Of a stretch of 33,824 nt of DNA, positions 24,404 to 31,608 are shown in pieces. How positions within the stretch are numbered: the first letter of the stretch is position 1; every line of letters begins with the position of its first letter. The DNA is from Xanthobacteraceae bacterium (GTDB taxonomy: Bacteria > Pseudomonadota > Alphaproteobacteria > Rhizobiales > Xanthobacteraceae), in assembly GCA_030037895.1 (NCBI GenBank), contig JASHPW010000047.1:1-33824 (forward strand), in the 5' to 3' direction. The notes below the pieces were generated by a model. The model did not search any database. It saw only the letters and a list, made by a program, of their open reading frames with translations, and was not told where the DNA came from. The position numbers and the translations under genes were made by a program.

Positions 24404-25174
24404 ATGACATCCCATTTGGATTTCGCGGGGGCGACATTCGCAGATGGAATGGTGGGTGACGGCGACGACACGAATGAGGTCGCCGATCTTGCGGTCGAGA
24501 AACACCGTCGCATCGTCATTGCATTCGTCGGCATGGCCTTCGAGGCCCGCATCGCCGCGGGCCCCGGAGTGCTGGTCGTTTGCCGCGCCGCCGGAGGCAA
24601 GTTGGCGGCGGTAGTGGAAAGCGCCGTCCGCAAAGGATATCGCGGTTTGGTCAGCTTCGGCGTCGCCGGCGGCCTGGCTTCGCACCTGCGCGCCGGCGAT
24701 TGGGTCGTGGCGTCCGCGGTCCGCGAATCGCAGACCGTCCGCGCCACGGATGCGGCTTGGTCACGCAAGCTCCTCGGGATGATCGCCGGCGCCGTGCACG
24801 CCCCGATCGTGGGGGTGGACGTGCCGGTCGCCGAGCCGGCGAAGAAGCGGGAACTGCACCGGGCGACCGGAGCCGCCGCGGTCGATATGGAATCTCACTT
24901 GGTGGCGCGCGTCGCCGCCGCGCACCGGCTTGCCTTCGCCGCCGTGCGCGTCATTGTCGATCCGGCCCACCGCGTGGTGCCGCCCGCCGCGCTGCTCGGC
25001 ATGCGTCCGGACGGTCGCGCCGACGTTTCGGCGATTTTGCGCGACCTGGCGACGCGTCCCTCGCAACTTAGCCCGCTCGCTCGCATTGCCATGGACGCCT
25101 TGGCTGCCCGCGCCTCCATGCAACGCGTGCGCCAGCAGCTCGGCCCGCATTTCGGTCTCCTCGATCACGGCTGA
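24404..25174 (+). CDS. hpnG: Hopanoid-associated nucleoside phosphorylase HpnG
   Basis: HpnG removes adenine from adenosylhopane, giving a phosphoribosyl/ribosylhopane precursor of bacteriohopanetetrol. The protein has the PNP/UDP phosphorylase fold: MAFEARIAAGPGV (about 43-55), GYRGLVSFGVAGGLASHLRAGDWVVAS (phosphate/ribose-site Gly-rich loop) and AAAVDMESHLVARVAAAH (base/ribose-binding VDMES). The ATG at 24404 has AAAGG 6 nt upstream and gives 256 residues. About 35 N-terminal residues (THLDFAG-like, acidic) precede the usual HpnG start, so a later start at 24446 is possible. It has its own promoter (24267-24295) and ends 10 nt before a strong hairpin. hpnH, the enzyme making its substrate, is not in the window. 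Confidence 0.85.
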   Translation: MTSHLDFAGATFADGMVGDGDDTNEVADLAVEKHRRIVIAFVGMAFEARIAAGPGVLVVCRAAGGKLAAVVESAVRKGYRGLVSFGVAGGLASHLRAGDWVVASAVRESQTVRATDAAWSRKLLGMIAGAVHAPIVGVDVPVAEPAKKRELHRATGAAAVDMESHLVARVAAAHRLAFAAVRVIVDPAHRVVPPAALLGMRPDGRADVSAILRDLATRPSQLSPLARIAMDALAARASMQRVRQQLGPHFGLLDHG

Positions 25175-25183
25175 TCGCAAATC

Positions 25184-25208
25184 CTCCCGCCCCGCAGCCG
25201 GGCGGGAG
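25184..25208. terminator. Hairpin after hpnG, possible terminator
   Basis: CTCCCGCCC (25184-25192), a 7-nt loop, then GGGCGGGAG (25200-25208): a perfect 9-bp GC-rich stem beginning 10 nt after the hpnG stop codon. There is no U-tract on either side, so it is not a textbook intrinsic terminator. In this GC-rich genome such stems often end or protect transcripts. It also lies downstream of the convergent aldehyde dehydrogenase gene. Confidence 0.5.
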
Positions 25209-25280
25209 AGGGTTACCGAGCGCAACTGGAGCGCAATCCGATCACATTCAATCGGATTGTGCTGCAGCTTCCTGGCGGAG

Positions 25281-25324
25281 CAAGATCTTTCGGAAAACCG
25301 GTTCCGACCCCGATCAAATCCGGG
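25281..25324. repeat. Second degenerate copy of the Bradyrhizobium-type palindromic element
   Basis: CAAGATCTTTCGGAAAACCGGTTCC (25281-25305) followed by GACCCCGATCAAATCCGGG corresponds to the reverse complement of the element at 11793-11830, here with the GGAAAACCGGTTCC core intact and the outer arm decayed. It lies in the gap between hpnG and the aldehyde dehydrogenase stop codon (25341). Confidence 0.5.
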
Positions 25325-25340
25325 CAGGCTCGATTATACT

Positions 25341-26768
25341 CTAAGCTTGCGAGATGAACTTCGTGTTCAGATAGGCGTGCAGACCCTCGATGCCGCCTTC
25401 GCTGCCGTAGCCGGATTCCTTGACGCCGCCGAACGGCGTCTCCGGCGTCGATACGGCGATGGAGTTGATGCCGACCATGCCCGATTGCAATGCGTCGCCG
25501 ATCAGGTTCGCCGTGTGCCCCGAGCCGGTGAAGGCATAGGCGGCCAACCCATAAGGCAACGAGTTGGCGCGCTCCACCACCTCGTCGAACGTCTTGAACG
25601 TGACCACCGGCGCCAAGGGACCGAACGGCTCCTGGGTCATGACCTTGCAGTCGTCGGGCACGTCGGTGATCACCGTCGGCTCGTAGAAGTAGCCCTGATT
25701 GCCGCGGCGCTGGCCGCCGGTGACGATCTTGCCGCCGCGGTCCTTGGCGTCGTTGACGAAAGTTTCCATGGCGTCGATGCGCCGCGCATTTGCCAGTGGC
25801 CCCATGGCGACGCCCCGCTGCAGGCCGTCGCCGAGCTTGAGCGACTTGGCGTATTCGGCAAAGCGCGCGAGGAAGCGGCCATAGACCGGCTCCTGCACGT
25901 AGAACCGCGTCGGCGAGATGCAGACTTGGCCGGCGTTGCGGTACTTGTAGGCGGCGATGGTGTCGGCGGATTTTTCCGGGTCGGCGTCGGCGAACACCAC
26001 GACCGGCGCATGGCCGCCGAGTTCCATGGTGGCGCGCTTCATTCCTTTCGCGGCGAGCGCGGCGAGGTGCTTGCCGACCGGGATCGAGCCGGTGAACGAG
26101 ATCTTGCGCACGGCGTCCTTGGCAATGAGATGCTCGGAGATGGTCGCCGGCACGCCGAAGACCAGATTGAGCACGCCGGCCGGCAGCGCGGCGTCGGCGA
26201 AACAGCGCACCATCTCGACGCAGGCGCCCGGCGTTTCCTCGGACGCCTTGAGGATGAGCGCGCAGCCGGCGGCGAGCGCGCCGCCGATCTTGCGCGCCGG
26301 CGTCAACACCGGGAAATTCCACGGCGTGAACGAGGCAACGATGCCGACCGGCTCCTGCACCACGATCTGGCGCAAGCCCTTGCCGCGTCCGGGCACGATG
26401 CGGCCATAGGCGCGGCGGCCTTCCTCGGCGTACCACTCGATGATGTCGGAGGAGGTCAGCACCTCGGCGCGCGCTTCGGGGTACGGCTTGCCCTCCTCCT
26501 GCACCAGGACCTTGCTGATTGCATCGTAGCGCTCGCGCATGAGATCGGCGGCCTTGCGTATGATCTTGGCGCGGTCGTAGGCCGAGGTCGCGCGCCAGAC
26601 GGCAAAGCCCTTCTTCGCCGCTTCGAGCGCGCGGTCGAGATCGGCCGCGCTCGCGTGCGGCAGATGCGCGAGCGGCTTTTCCGTCGCCGGATTGATGACA
26701 TCCTCGCCGGCGCGACCGTCGCCGTTGAGCCATTGGCCGTCGATGAAGAGTTGGAGATTGGCGTACAT
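25341..26768 (-). CDS. NAD(P)-dependent aldehyde dehydrogenase, succinate-semialdehyde dehydrogenase-like
   Basis: This is a 475-residue class 3-type ALDH that oxidises an aldehyde to a carboxylate in the cytoplasm. The active site is intact: PWNFP (Asn151), ILKASEETP (Lys174), SFTGSIPVG (Rossmann loop), MELGGHAPV (general base Glu249) and GQVCISPTRFY (nucleophile Cys283). The sequence is closest to the gabD-type NAD-dependent succinate-semialdehyde dehydrogenases, but the substrate should be read cautiously given the neighbours. The ATG at 26768 has AGAGG 6 nt upstream. It is the third gene of a minus-strand operon (MetE-like, M24-like, ALDH), 51 nt after the M24-like gene. The operon context suggests disposal of an aldehyde, for example formaldehyde-like or aromatic, released by the upstream enzymes. 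Confidence 0.85.
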   Translation of the reverse strand: MYANLQLFIDGQWLNGDGRAGEDVINPATEKPLAHLPHASAADLDRALEAAKKGFAVWRATSAYDRAKIIRKAADLMRERYDAISKVLVQEEGKPYPEARAEVLTSSDIIEWYAEEGRRAYGRIVPGRGKGLRQIVVQEPVGIVASFTPWNFPVLTPARKIGGALAAGCALILKASEETPGACVEMVRCFADAALPAGVLNLVFGVPATISEHLIAKDAVRKISFTGSIPVGKHLAALAAKGMKRATMELGGHAPVVVFADADPEKSADTIAAYKYRNAGQVCISPTRFYVQEPVYGRFLARFAEYAKSLKLGDGLQRGVAMGPLANARRIDAMETFVNDAKDRGGKIVTGGQRRGNQGYFYEPTVITDVPDDCKVMTQEPFGPLAPVVTFKTFDEVVERANSLPYGLAAYAFTGSGHTANLIGDALQSGMVGINSIAVSTPETPFGGVKESGYGSEGGIEGLHAYLNTKFISQA

Positions 26769-26819
26769 GGGGTTCCTCTTACGCGTCGTCTCAGGAGTTA
26801 TAGCCGCGCGGCGCGCCGC

Positions 26820-28124
26820 TCAATACCGGTTCGCGATTGGCAATTCCTCGGCGGGGAACAGCGTGATGACGCGGCAGCCCTTGTCGGTGACCACCACCTC
26901 TTCTTCGATCCGCGCGGCGGAATAGCCGTCCTTCGCCGGGCAATAGGTCTCGAGCGCGAACACCATCCCTTCCTTGATCTCGGTCGGGTGCTCGAGCGAG
27001 ACCACGCGGGAGATGATCGGCCGCTCGTGCAGGGCGAGCCCGAGGCCGTGGCCGAATTGCAGGCCGAAGGCCAACATCTCGTCGGGGAAGCCGAAATCCT
27101 GCGCCTTCGGCCACACGCTGCAGACTTTGTCGGTGGTCACGCCCGGCTTGATCAGCGCAATGGCGTTGTCGAGCCACTCGCGGCACGTCTTGTAGGCGTC
27201 GTGCTGCACGCTGGTCGCGCGGCCGACGTTGAAGGTGCGGTAGTAGCAGGTGCGGTAGCCCATGAACGAATGCAGGATATCGAAGAACGCCTGGTCGCCG
27301 GGCCGCACCATCCGGTCGGTGAAGTTGTGCGGGTGCGGGTTGCAGCGCTCGCCGGAAATGGCGTTGACGGCTTCCACGTCGTCGGAGCCGTGGGTGTAGA
27401 GGAACTCGTTGACCTTGGCGACGATGTCGTTCTCGCGGATTCCGGGCTTCAGCTCTTCGTTGATCAAGTGGTAAGCGCCGTCGACCATCGCCGCGGCGCG
27501 GTTCAATAGCGCGATTTCGTCGACATTCTTGACCTCGCGCGCTTCCAGCATCACCTGCTGGCCGTCGGCGATCTTCAGCCCCGCTTTCTGCAGCTCGAAC
27601 AGCATCGGCGGCTCGATGATATCGACGCCGACCGGCATGTTGGCGACGCCGGCGTCGCGAATGAGCGCGGCGATCTCCTTGGCGAACCGCTGCATGAGGC
27701 CGAAGGCGGGGTTGACGGTGCCGCGCATGCCGATGAGGCCGGCCTTGCAGTTCTCCGGCTTGAGCCAGGGGGCGTAGAGCCTGTGGTGCACGGCGGCGGA
27801 GCCGAAATCCCAGAGGATCGGGTCGGCGCTGGTGCGCGTGAGCAACGCCCAGCGACAGAGCTTGTCGCGTTCCCATTCGCCGATCTTGGTCGAGGTGAGG
27901 TAGCGGATGTTGTTGACGTCGAAGACGACGAGGGCGCCGAGTTCGGACTTCTCCAGCGCCGCCGTGATGCGGCCGAGGCGATAGCGGTGCAATCTCCGGT
28001 AGTCGACGCGCTCCTCGAAATCGACGCCCATGGTGCCGAGCGCCGGCAGCGCGCGGCCCCAATTGTAGCGCGGATTGATATCCTCGGCGCGGATCGTCGT
28101 CGGCTCGCGGGTGATGTCGTCCAT
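26820..28124 (-). CDS. M24-fold (pita-bread) protein with an altered metal site
   Basis: This 434-residue protein has a creatinase-type N-terminal domain (about 40-200, GALVVFDVNNIRYLTS) and an M24 catalytic domain. Four metal-ligand positions are kept: Asp282 (FFDIL), His359 (FGHGLGLALHERP), Glu392 (LETY) and Glu407 (RIEEEV). Aligning FFDILHSFMGYRTCYYRTF to the prolidase pattern with no gaps puts Cys293 where the second Asp ligand normally is. The protein is thus unlikely to be an ordinary Xaa-Pro peptidase. M24 relatives include creatinase (no metal) and the DMSP lyase DddP; the N-terminal layout is DddP-like, but DddP keeps the Asp ligands lost here. The ATG at 28124 has GGGAG upstream. 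It is the middle gene of the operon, 108 nt after the MetE-like gene. Confidence 0.8.
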   Translation of the reverse strand: MDDITREPTTIRAEDINPRYNWGRALPALGTMGVDFEERVDYRRLHRYRLGRITAALEKSELGALVVFDVNNIRYLTSTKIGEWERDKLCRWALLTRTSADPILWDFGSAAVHHRLYAPWLKPENCKAGLIGMRGTVNPAFGLMQRFAKEIAALIRDAGVANMPVGVDIIEPPMLFELQKAGLKIADGQQVMLEAREVKNVDEIALLNRAAAMVDGAYHLINEELKPGIRENDIVAKVNEFLYTHGSDDVEAVNAISGERCNPHPHNFTDRMVRPGDQAFFDILHSFMGYRTCYYRTFNVGRATSVQHDAYKTCREWLDNAIALIKPGVTTDKVCSVWPKAQDFGFPDEMLAFGLQFGHGLGLALHERPIISRVVSLEHPTEIKEGMVFALETYCPAKDGYSAARIEEEVVVTDKGCRVITLFPAEELPIANRY

Positions 28125-28232
28125 GGCGTACTCCCTTGGCGCGTTTTGCAGGCACTATACCGCGTATTGCGGACCGCGCAGCAGTTCCGCCATGCGCCCT
28201 GATGACATCGGGATTTCGCCTACGTCATGCGC

Positions 28233-29405
28233 TCAGGCGGCGCTGCTGCGCCCCCACAGCCGCGCCGAGGCGATGTCGGCGCCGTCGCGGATCGATTTGA
28301 GCTTGAGCCACACCACCGGCTCGATGACCCATTCGCGCCGCGTGAAGGTGCCGAAGCCGCAATCGGTCGAGGCAATGACGCGCTCGCGGTCGCCGATCGC
28401 CGCCACCGCCTCCTCGATCCGGCGCGCGACAACTTGCGGATGCTCGACGAAATTGCTGGTCGATTCGACCACGCCCGGAATGAGAATCATGTCCTTGGGG
28501 AACGGCGCGCGCTTGAGCGCGGCATATTCATGGGCGTGACGCGGATTGGAGAATTCGATCGACAGCGCGCCGACCTCGGCTTGGTAGAGCGCCGGCAGGA
28601 TTTTTTCGAGCGCCACGTCGTGGATGTGCGGCCCTTCCCAGTTGCCGTAGCACACATGCAGCCGCACCCACTCGCGCGGAATCCCCGCGATCCCCTTGTT
28701 GATCATCGCGACGTGCAGCTCCACCGCCTTGACGAATTCCGCGTCCGACTTGTCGCGGTAGAACATGGTGCGGTCCATGGCGAGATCGGGCGCGTCGATC
28801 TGCAGAACGAGCCCGGCCTCGTGGATCGCGCGATATTCGTTGCTCATCTCGCGGGCGATGGCGGCGAGGTAGGCCTCGTGGGTCGGATAATGGGCGTTGA
28901 GCATGGTTGAGGCGATGATGCCTGGCGACGGCGCGGTCATGAATGTCTCGGCGAAGGATTTGCCTTCACCGGCGATGCGCGTGAAGCGGGCGATCTCGGC
29001 GTCGATCGCCGCCGTGTCGCGATAATGCAGCTCGGCCTGCGCCTGCGGCGCGTTTTGCTGCTTGCTGACGCTCGGAAACCGGCGCATGAGATATTGCGTC
29101 AGCTCGGGAAATTCCTCGAACTCGCGGCCGCGGCGGCGCTTCGATTCGCCGCCGAAGCCGGACATGCGCTGCGGCACGTAGGTTTGGAAACCGACACGCT
29201 GCTGCTCGCCGTCGTTGCCGATGTCGATGCCGGCGTCCTTCTGCTTTGCCACCACGTGGCGCACCGCTTTGTCCATCTCGGCGTTAAGCTGCGCCCTGTC
29301 GTAGCTCTCGCCGGCCTCGCGACGCACCAGCAGCTCGCTCAGCGTTTCGTTGCGCGGCAGACTGCCGACGTGGGTGGTGAGGATTCGGTCGTGGCTTGCA
29401 ATCAC
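28233..29405 (-). CDS. MetE-like zinc-dependent alkyltransferase, paralogue 3 (operon with M24-like and ALDH genes)
   Basis: This is a third, distinct MetE C-domain subfamily member, 390 residues from the GTG at 29405 (GGAG 8 nt upstream). The frame is open to 29513, but the preceding residues look non-coding. It begins ILTTHVGSLPRNETL and has a long basic/aromatic insert (QRMSGFGGESKRRRGREFEE). The zinc ligands are intact: His250/Cys252 (VRLHVCYGNWEG), Glu284 (LSIEFSN) and Cys349 (ASTDCGFGTF). LQIDAPDLAM (201-210) matches the MetE barrel strand near the substrate. It is the first gene of a minus-strand operon and diverges from the CoA ligase gene at 29581. Relatives carry the automatic name cobalamin-independent methionine synthase, but operon partners suggest a catabolic alkyl-transfer step. 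Confidence 0.82.
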   Translation of the reverse strand: MIASHDRILTTHVGSLPRNETLSELLVRREAGESYDRAQLNAEMDKAVRHVVAKQKDAGIDIGNDGEQQRVGFQTYVPQRMSGFGGESKRRRGREFEEFPELTQYLMRRFPSVSKQQNAPQAQAELHYRDTAAIDAEIARFTRIAGEGKSFAETFMTAPSPGIIASTMLNAHYPTHEAYLAAIAREMSNEYRAIHEAGLVLQIDAPDLAMDRTMFYRDKSDAEFVKAVELHVAMINKGIAGIPREWVRLHVCYGNWEGPHIHDVALEKILPALYQAEVGALSIEFSNPRHAHEYAALKRAPFPKDMILIPGVVESTSNFVEHPQVVARRIEEAVAAIGDRERVIASTDCGFGTFTRREWVIEPVVWLKLKSIRDGADIASARLWGRSSAA

Positions 29406-29580
29406 GGGGCATGCTCCCGGCTCTGTTGGTTCGCGTCCTGTCATAGCGCAATTCCGCCAGCGTGACATTGGCACGCATGCCGCGCCGTTGCCGCCGAATT
29501 TTACCGTCGGCATAATGTGGCGATGCGGCAGTTGACGGGGAGACCGGGCGAGACCTGGTTATCTGCGAGGGGACGCGGCG

Positions 29581-31176
29581 ATGACCATTGCGCAGCCGAA
29601 TCTCGCGCCGGGCGCGGCCGCCGACGCGATCCCGCGCGATTACAATTTTGCCGCCGACATCCTCCAGCGCAACCTCGACGCCGGCCGTGCCGGTAAGCCC
29701 GCCTATATCGATCAACGCCGAAGCTGGACCTACGGCGAGCTTGCCGAGCGCGTCGCGCGCTTCGCTCACGTGCTGCGCACGCTCGGCATCCGCCGCGAGG
29801 AGCGCATCCTCATTTGCCTCCTCGACGGCATCGATTGGCCGACCGCCTTCCTCGGCGCGATCAAGGCCGGCGTGGTGCCGGTGCCGGTCAACACGCTCTT
29901 AACCGAGGACGATTACCGCTTCATGCTCGACGACTGCCGGGCGCGGCTCCTGATCGTTTCCGAGGAGCTTTATCCGAAGTTCGCCAAGGCGATCGGTGCG
30001 ACGGGGAACCTCGAACACGTGATCGTGTCCGGCGAGAACACGCACGGCCGTCCGCGTTTCGAGGATCTGCTTGCCGCCGCCGCGGCCGACGCCGCGACCG
30101 CGGCGACGGTGCGCGACGACATCTGCTTCTGGCTCTATACGTCGGGCTCGACCGGCAAACCAAAGGGCGCCGTTCACACCCACGCCGACCTCAGGCTCAC
30201 GGACGAACTTTACGCCAAGCCCATTCTCGGCATCGCCGAGAACGACGTGTGCTACTCGGTGGCCAAGCTGTTCTTCGCCTACGGCCTCGGCAATGCGCTC
30301 ACCTTTCCGATGTCGGCGGGGGCGACGACCGTCCTGCTGGCGCAGCGGCCGACGCCGGACGCGGTAGCCGGGATTCTGCAAAAGCACCACGTCACCGTGT
30401 TCTACGCCGTGCCGACGTTCTACGCCGGATTTCTTGCGAGCGCGGCCGCGCCACGGCGCGCGGAGACGCGATTGCGGCGCTGCGTATCCGCCGGCGAAGC
30501 GCTGCCCGCCGACGTCGGCCGCCGCTGGAGCGAGCGCTACGGCGTCGATATTCTCGACGGGCTCGGCTCGACCGAGATGCTGCACATCTTCCTCTCCAAT
30601 CGCGCCGGAGAGGTGAGATACGGCACCACCGGCAAGCCGGTTCCCGGCTATGAAATTCGTCTGGTCGATGATGACGGCGCGGTCCTCAAAACGCGCGGCG
30701 CAATGGGCGAGCTGCAGGTGCGCGGGCCGACCAGCGCGGTCATGTACTGGAACAGCCGCGAGCAGTCGCGCGCGACGTTCTTGGGCGAATGGACCCGCTC
30801 GGGCGACAAATATATCGAGGACGAGGACGGCTATTTCGTTTATTGCGGGCGGCACGACGACATGCTCAAGGTCTCGGGCATGTATGTCTCGCCGTTCGAG
30901 GTCGAGGCGGTGCTGCAGAGCCATCTCGACGTGCTCGAAGCCGCCGTCGTCGGCTGGCCGGACGACGACAGGCTCATCAAGCCGAAAGCCTTCGTGGTGC
31001 TGAAATCGCCGGAAAAGGCCGGCGACGCGCTCAAGCGCGCACTGCAGGACCATTGCCGGCAAAAGCTCGCCGCCTTCAAATATCCGCGCTCAATCGAGTT
31101 CCGCCGCGAACTGCCGAAGACCGCGACCGGGAAAATCCAGCGCTTCAAGCTGCGCGCGGAGGCCGACGCGAAGTGA
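29581..31176 (+). CDS. Benzoate-CoA ligase family protein
   Basis: This 531-residue member of the ANL superfamily activates an aromatic carboxylate to its CoA thioester via an acyl-AMP. The P-loop is FWLYTSGSTGKPKGAVH (about 182-198). ILDGLGSTEMLHIFLSN (A5, about 325-341) is typical of benzoate-CoA ligases (BadA/BclA). TRSGDKYIEDEDGYFVYCGR carries the hinge and nucleotide-binding Asp, and PKTATGKIQRF the catalytic Lys near the C-terminus. Benzoate or a substituted benzoate is the likely substrate; fatty acids are less likely. The ATG at 29581 has GGGGA 7 nt upstream. It is divergent from the MetE-like/M24/ALDH operon, with 175 nt between the starts, so the two may share control. No ring reductase or box genes follow. 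Confidence 0.88.
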   Translation: MTIAQPNLAPGAAADAIPRDYNFAADILQRNLDAGRAGKPAYIDQRRSWTYGELAERVARFAHVLRTLGIRREERILICLLDGIDWPTAFLGAIKAGVVPVPVNTLLTEDDYRFMLDDCRARLLIVSEELYPKFAKAIGATGNLEHVIVSGENTHGRPRFEDLLAAAAADAATAATVRDDICFWLYTSGSTGKPKGAVHTHADLRLTDELYAKPILGIAENDVCYSVAKLFFAYGLGNALTFPMSAGATTVLLAQRPTPDAVAGILQKHHVTVFYAVPTFYAGFLASAAAPRRAETRLRRCVSAGEALPADVGRRWSERYGVDILDGLGSTEMLHIFLSNRAGEVRYGTTGKPVPGYEIRLVDDDGAVLKTRGAMGELQVRGPTSAVMYWNSREQSRATFLGEWTRSGDKYIEDEDGYFVYCGRHDDMLKVSGMYVSPFEVEAVLQSHLDVLEAAVVGWPDDDRLIKPKAFVVLKSPEKAGDALKRALQDHCRQKLAAFKYPRSIEFRRELPKTATGKIQRFKLRAEADAK

Positions 31177-31226
31177 AGCTGCCCTTGCGTTAAGACTTTG
31201 CTGGTATTACTGCATTCTGCGACTAT

Positions 31227-31302
31227 GCCGCGGTAGCTCAGCCGGTAGAGCAACGCATTCGTAATGCGTGGGTCGGGGGTTCGAATCCCTTCCGCGGCAC
31301 CA
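31227..31302 (+). tRNA. tRNA-Thr (anticodon CGU)
   Basis: The 76 nt fold as a cloverleaf: acceptor GCCGCGG/CCGCGGC is a perfect 7-bp stem, D-arm GCTC...GAGC, anticodon stem ACGCA/TGCGT around loop TTCGTAA (anticodon CGT), variable GGGTC, T-arm with loop TTCGAAT, discriminator A and encoded CCA (31300-31302). The two outer T-stem pairs are G-T wobbles. CGU reads ACG threonine codons. It stands alone between the CoA ligase and the tandem MetE-like genes. Confidence 0.95.
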
Positions 31303-31317
31303 GCCGCTCACAAAAAA

Positions 31318-31388
31318 AGCCGGCAGAGTTCTGTCAACCCACTCGTCATGCGTGGGTCGCGGGGGTTCGAATCCCTTCCGCGGCACCA
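31318..31388 (+). pseudogene. Degenerate duplicate of the tRNA-Thr 3' portion
   Basis: Positions 31348-31396 repeat 31264-31310 almost exactly (ATGCGTGGGTCG, T-arm, CCGCGGC, ACCA and the 8 nt beyond) with a 2-nt insertion after GGGTC. Upstream, GCCGGCAGAG (31319-31328) resembles the D-arm GCCGGTAGAG, but the acceptor 5' strand and a proper anticodon stem are missing, so no functional tRNA can form. The copies are offset by about 86 nt. This is either a tandem duplication or a decayed integration footprint at the tRNA 3' end. Confidence 0.75.
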
Positions 31389-31608
31389 GCCGCTCAAATG
31401 TCCGGGCCGGAGACATAGGTGACACGGCGGCAGAGCCTCGTATAACCCGCTGATCCATGTCACGTGGCGCGGCGGTGTCGGTGCAGTTTGGCGCCGACGC
31501 GATGGGATTTACACCTGCTCTGGCGCCTTGCTAAATCGCGGTCGGCCGACGGCGAGAGCTGCGCCCACATAGAGGCAAGGCGTGAAACGCGCCCGCCGGG
31601 AGGAAGCC

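Noticed and set aside
24930-27509. 859-residue plus-strand frame
   Set aside because: It is the shadow of hpnG and then the antisense of the aldehyde dehydrogenase and M24-like genes; Arg/His/Asp-rich composition typical of GC-rich antisense frames, with no domain.
26820-28124. DMSP lyase DddP or Xaa-Pro aminopeptidase
   Set aside because: The fold is right, but the second Asp metal ligand is Cys, so neither activity can be assigned.
31207-31458. Minus-strand frame of 83 residues over the tRNA and its duplicate (contains RGRDSNPRPTHYEC)
   Set aside because: This is the well-known spurious translation of the antisense strand of a tRNA; the repeated motif comes from the tRNA duplication.
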